From contig NZ_CP011072.1 in the NCBI RefSeq assembly GCF_001190925.1, positions 3,038,001 to 3,102,000 of the forward strand: a stretch of 64,000 nt of DNA, written 5' to 3'. The DNA is from Azoarcus sp. CIB (GTDB lineage: Bacteria; Pseudomonadota; Gammaproteobacteria; Burkholderiales; Rhodocyclaceae). Under the pieces are notes generated by a model, which saw only the letters and a list, made by a program, of their open reading frames with translations, was not told the DNA's origin and did no database searches. Position numbers and translations under genes: made by a program. This document shows, piece after piece, positions 62,602 to 64,000 of this stretch (positions are counted from its first letter, which is position 1; every line of letters starts with the position of its first letter).

Positions 62602-63795
62602 GTGAATCCGAACCTCGACCGCCTCCAGCCCTATCCCTTCGAAAAACTGCGCGCGCTGCTCGACGGCGTCGTTCCCCCGGCCGACCTGAAACTGATCCGC
62701 CTGTCGATCGGCGAACCCCAGCACCCGACTCCGCCCTTCATCATGCAGGCCCTCACGGACAATCTGCAGGGGCTCGCGAACTACCCCGCGACGATCGGCG
62801 GCGACCCGCTACGCGTGGCGATCGCCGGCTGGCTGGAACGCCGCTTCGGCCTGCCCAGGGTCGATCCGGCGACCCAGGTGCTGCCGGTCAACGGCTCGCG
62901 CGAAGCGCTGTTCGCCTTCGCCCAGGCGGTAATCGACGGCAGCCGCCCCGGCGCCAAGGTGCTGAGCCCGAACCCGTTCTACCAGATCTACGAAGGCGCG
63001 GCCCTGCTCGCCGGCGCCGAGCCGGTGTTCCTCAACAACCTGCCGGAAAACGGTTTCGGCTCGGATTTCGACAGCATTCCCGATGCGGTGTGGCGCGACG
63101 TCCAGCTGGTGTTCGTGTGCTCGCCGGGAAATCCGACCGGCCGCATGCTCTCGCAGGCGGAATGGGCGCGCCTGTTCGAGCTGTCGGACCGCTACGGCTT
63201 CGTGATCGCCGCCGACGAGTGCTACTCGGAGATCTACTTCGACGACGACGCGCCCCCGGTCGGTGCGATGCAGGCCGCCCACGCCCTCGGGCGCAGCGAC
63301 TTCCGCAACCTCGTGATGTTCTCCAGCCTGTCCAAGCGCTCGAACGTGCCGGGCATGCGCTCGGGCTTCGTCGCCGGCGACGCGAAGGTGCTGAAGGGCT
63401 TTCTGCGCTACCGCACCTACCACGGCTGCGCAATGAGTCTGCCGATCCAGGCCGCCTCGGTGGCCGCGTGGAACGACGAGGCGCACGTCGTCGAGAACCG
63501 CCGCCTGTACCGCGAGAAGTTCGACCGCGCGATGCCGATCATCGCGAAGCACCTGAAAGTGCAGCGTCCCGACGCCGGTTTCTACCTCTGGGCGCAGACC
63601 CCCATCGGCGACACCGAGTTCGCCCGCCGCCTGCAGGCTGCATATAATGTGACGGTTCTGCCGGGCAGCTTCCTCGCCCGGGAATCGAACGGCGTCAATC
63701 CGGGCGCCGGGTTCGTGCGAATCGCACTCGTAGCCGAAACTGCAGAATGCGTCGAGGCCGCCGAGCGCATCGCCGCATTCTGCCAAACTCTTTGA
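62602..63795 (+). CDS. dapC: Succinyldiaminopimelate aminotransferase
   Basis: A 397-residue class I/II PLP aminotransferase of the DapC type acting in lysine/peptidoglycan precursor synthesis. Motifs are [47 protein letters not shown] and the PLP Lys in [20 protein letters not shown]. The GTG start at 62602 gives the conserved [17 protein letters not shown]-terminus. dapD follows after 20 bp, supporting the assignment. Confidence 0.94.
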   Translation: MNPNLDRLQPYPFEKLRALLDGVVPPADLKLIRLSIGEPQHPTPPFIMQALTDNLQGLANYPATIGGDPLRVAIAGWLERRFGLPRVDPATQVLPVNGSREALFAFAQAVIDGSRPGAKVLSPNPFYQIYEGAALLAGAEPVFLNNLPENGFGSDFDSIPDAVWRDVQLVFVCSPGNPTGRMLSQAEWARLFELSDRYGFVIAADECYSEIYFDDDAPPVGAMQAAHALGRSDFRNLVMFSSLSKRSNVPGMRSGFVAGDAKVLKGFLRYRTYHGCAMSLPIQAASVAAWNDEAHVVENRRLYREKFDRAMPIIAKHLKVQRPDAGFYLWAQTPIGDTEFARRLQAAYNVTVLPGSFLARESNGVNPGAGFVRIALVAETAECVEAAERIAAFCQTL

Positions 63796-63815
63796 AATAC
63801 AAACGGAAACCCCCC

Positions 63816-64000
63816 ATGCAAGACCTGCAAAAGATCATCGACGAAGCCTTCGAGAACCGCGCCAGCCTGTCGCCCTCTTCGGCCCCCGTAATCGTGCGCG
63901 ACGCCGTTGCCACCGTCATCGACGGACTGGACAGCGGCAAGCTGCGCGTCGCCGAGAAGATCGACGGCACCTGGACCGTCAACCAGTGGATCAAGAAGGC
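63816..64000 (+). CDS. dapD: Tetrahydrodipicolinate N-succinyltransferase, 5' part
   Basis: The first 61 codons are present, cut by the window edge: [20 protein letters not shown] and then the [20 protein letters not shown] segment typical of proteobacterial DapD N-termini. It forms an operon with dapC in the succinylase branch of lysine synthesis. Confidence 0.93.
   Translation, partial: MQDLQKIIDEAFENRASLSPSSAPVIVRDAVATVIDGLDSGKLRVAEKIDGTWTVNQWIKK

Overview
The window looks like a chromosomal segment of a GC-rich betaproteobacterium, most likely Rhodocyclales (Azoarcus/Aromatoleum/Thauera type). This rests on the smc-zipA-ligA and dapC-dapD housekeeping blocks, the Gram-negative envelope proteins, and a large CoA-dependent aromatic/acyl catabolic cluster with a Liv-type ABC importer. 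The species assignment is inference; no rRNA or tRNA gene was seen.

Region 1 (1-18.6 kb) is the most unusual part. On the minus strand, three tandem genes encode 92-97 residue peptides with nearly identical 26-residue double-glycine leaders. They are preceded by a good -24/-12 (sigma-54) promoter. Downstream on the same strand follow an FHA-GAF-HD-GYP protein, a NodT/TolC-type outer-membrane factor, an FHA-FHA-membrane-helical protein, an HlyD-type adaptor, a parvulin-like protein without a signal peptide, a 1023-residue exporter (two cyclic-nucleotide-binding domains, C39 leader peptidase, ABC transporter) and a sigma-54 activator. Across the intergenic region lie a membrane Ser/Thr kinase and an FGE-domain protein. 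I read this as a complete type I peptide export system whose cargo, exporter, promoter and activator are all present and which is wired to phospho-threonine, c-di-GMP and cyclic-nucleotide signals. The cargo function is unknown. Two tandem DUF4399-type periplasmic proteins close the region.

Region 2 (18.6-33 kb) is a minus-strand catabolic regulon: livH, a fused livM-livG, livF, a porin, a solute-binding protein, a feruloyl-CoA-synthetase-like ligase, enoyl-CoA hydratase, thiolase, a short-chain dehydrogenase and an acyl-CoA dehydrogenase. It fits uptake and beta-oxidation of a phenylpropanoid-like acid. A divergent TetR regulator with an extra N-terminal helix-turn-helix is present. Two promoters (upstream of the solute-binding protein gene and of livH) share the same architecture, with a common 16-nt operator core overlapping a TTGACA -35 box.

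Region 3 (33-41.1 kb) holds a phosphoribosyltransferase, a P-type ATPase with the ion-site motifs of animal Na,K-ATPase, an HDOD-GAF-histidine kinase and a receiver-PAS-GGDEF-EAL protein. Region 4 (41.1-47.2 kb) is a suf operon (sufB-C-D-S-U, a SufT-like protein and a small Rieske protein). Region 5 (47.4-64 kb) is mainly housekeeping: a Lon-like protease, pncA-pncB, a methylthio-nucleoside phosphorylase, typA/bipA, galU, ligA, zipA, smc, dapC and the start of dapD. Within ligA, about 770 bp covering the adenylation domain has clearly lower GC than its flanks, suggesting an imported allele segment.
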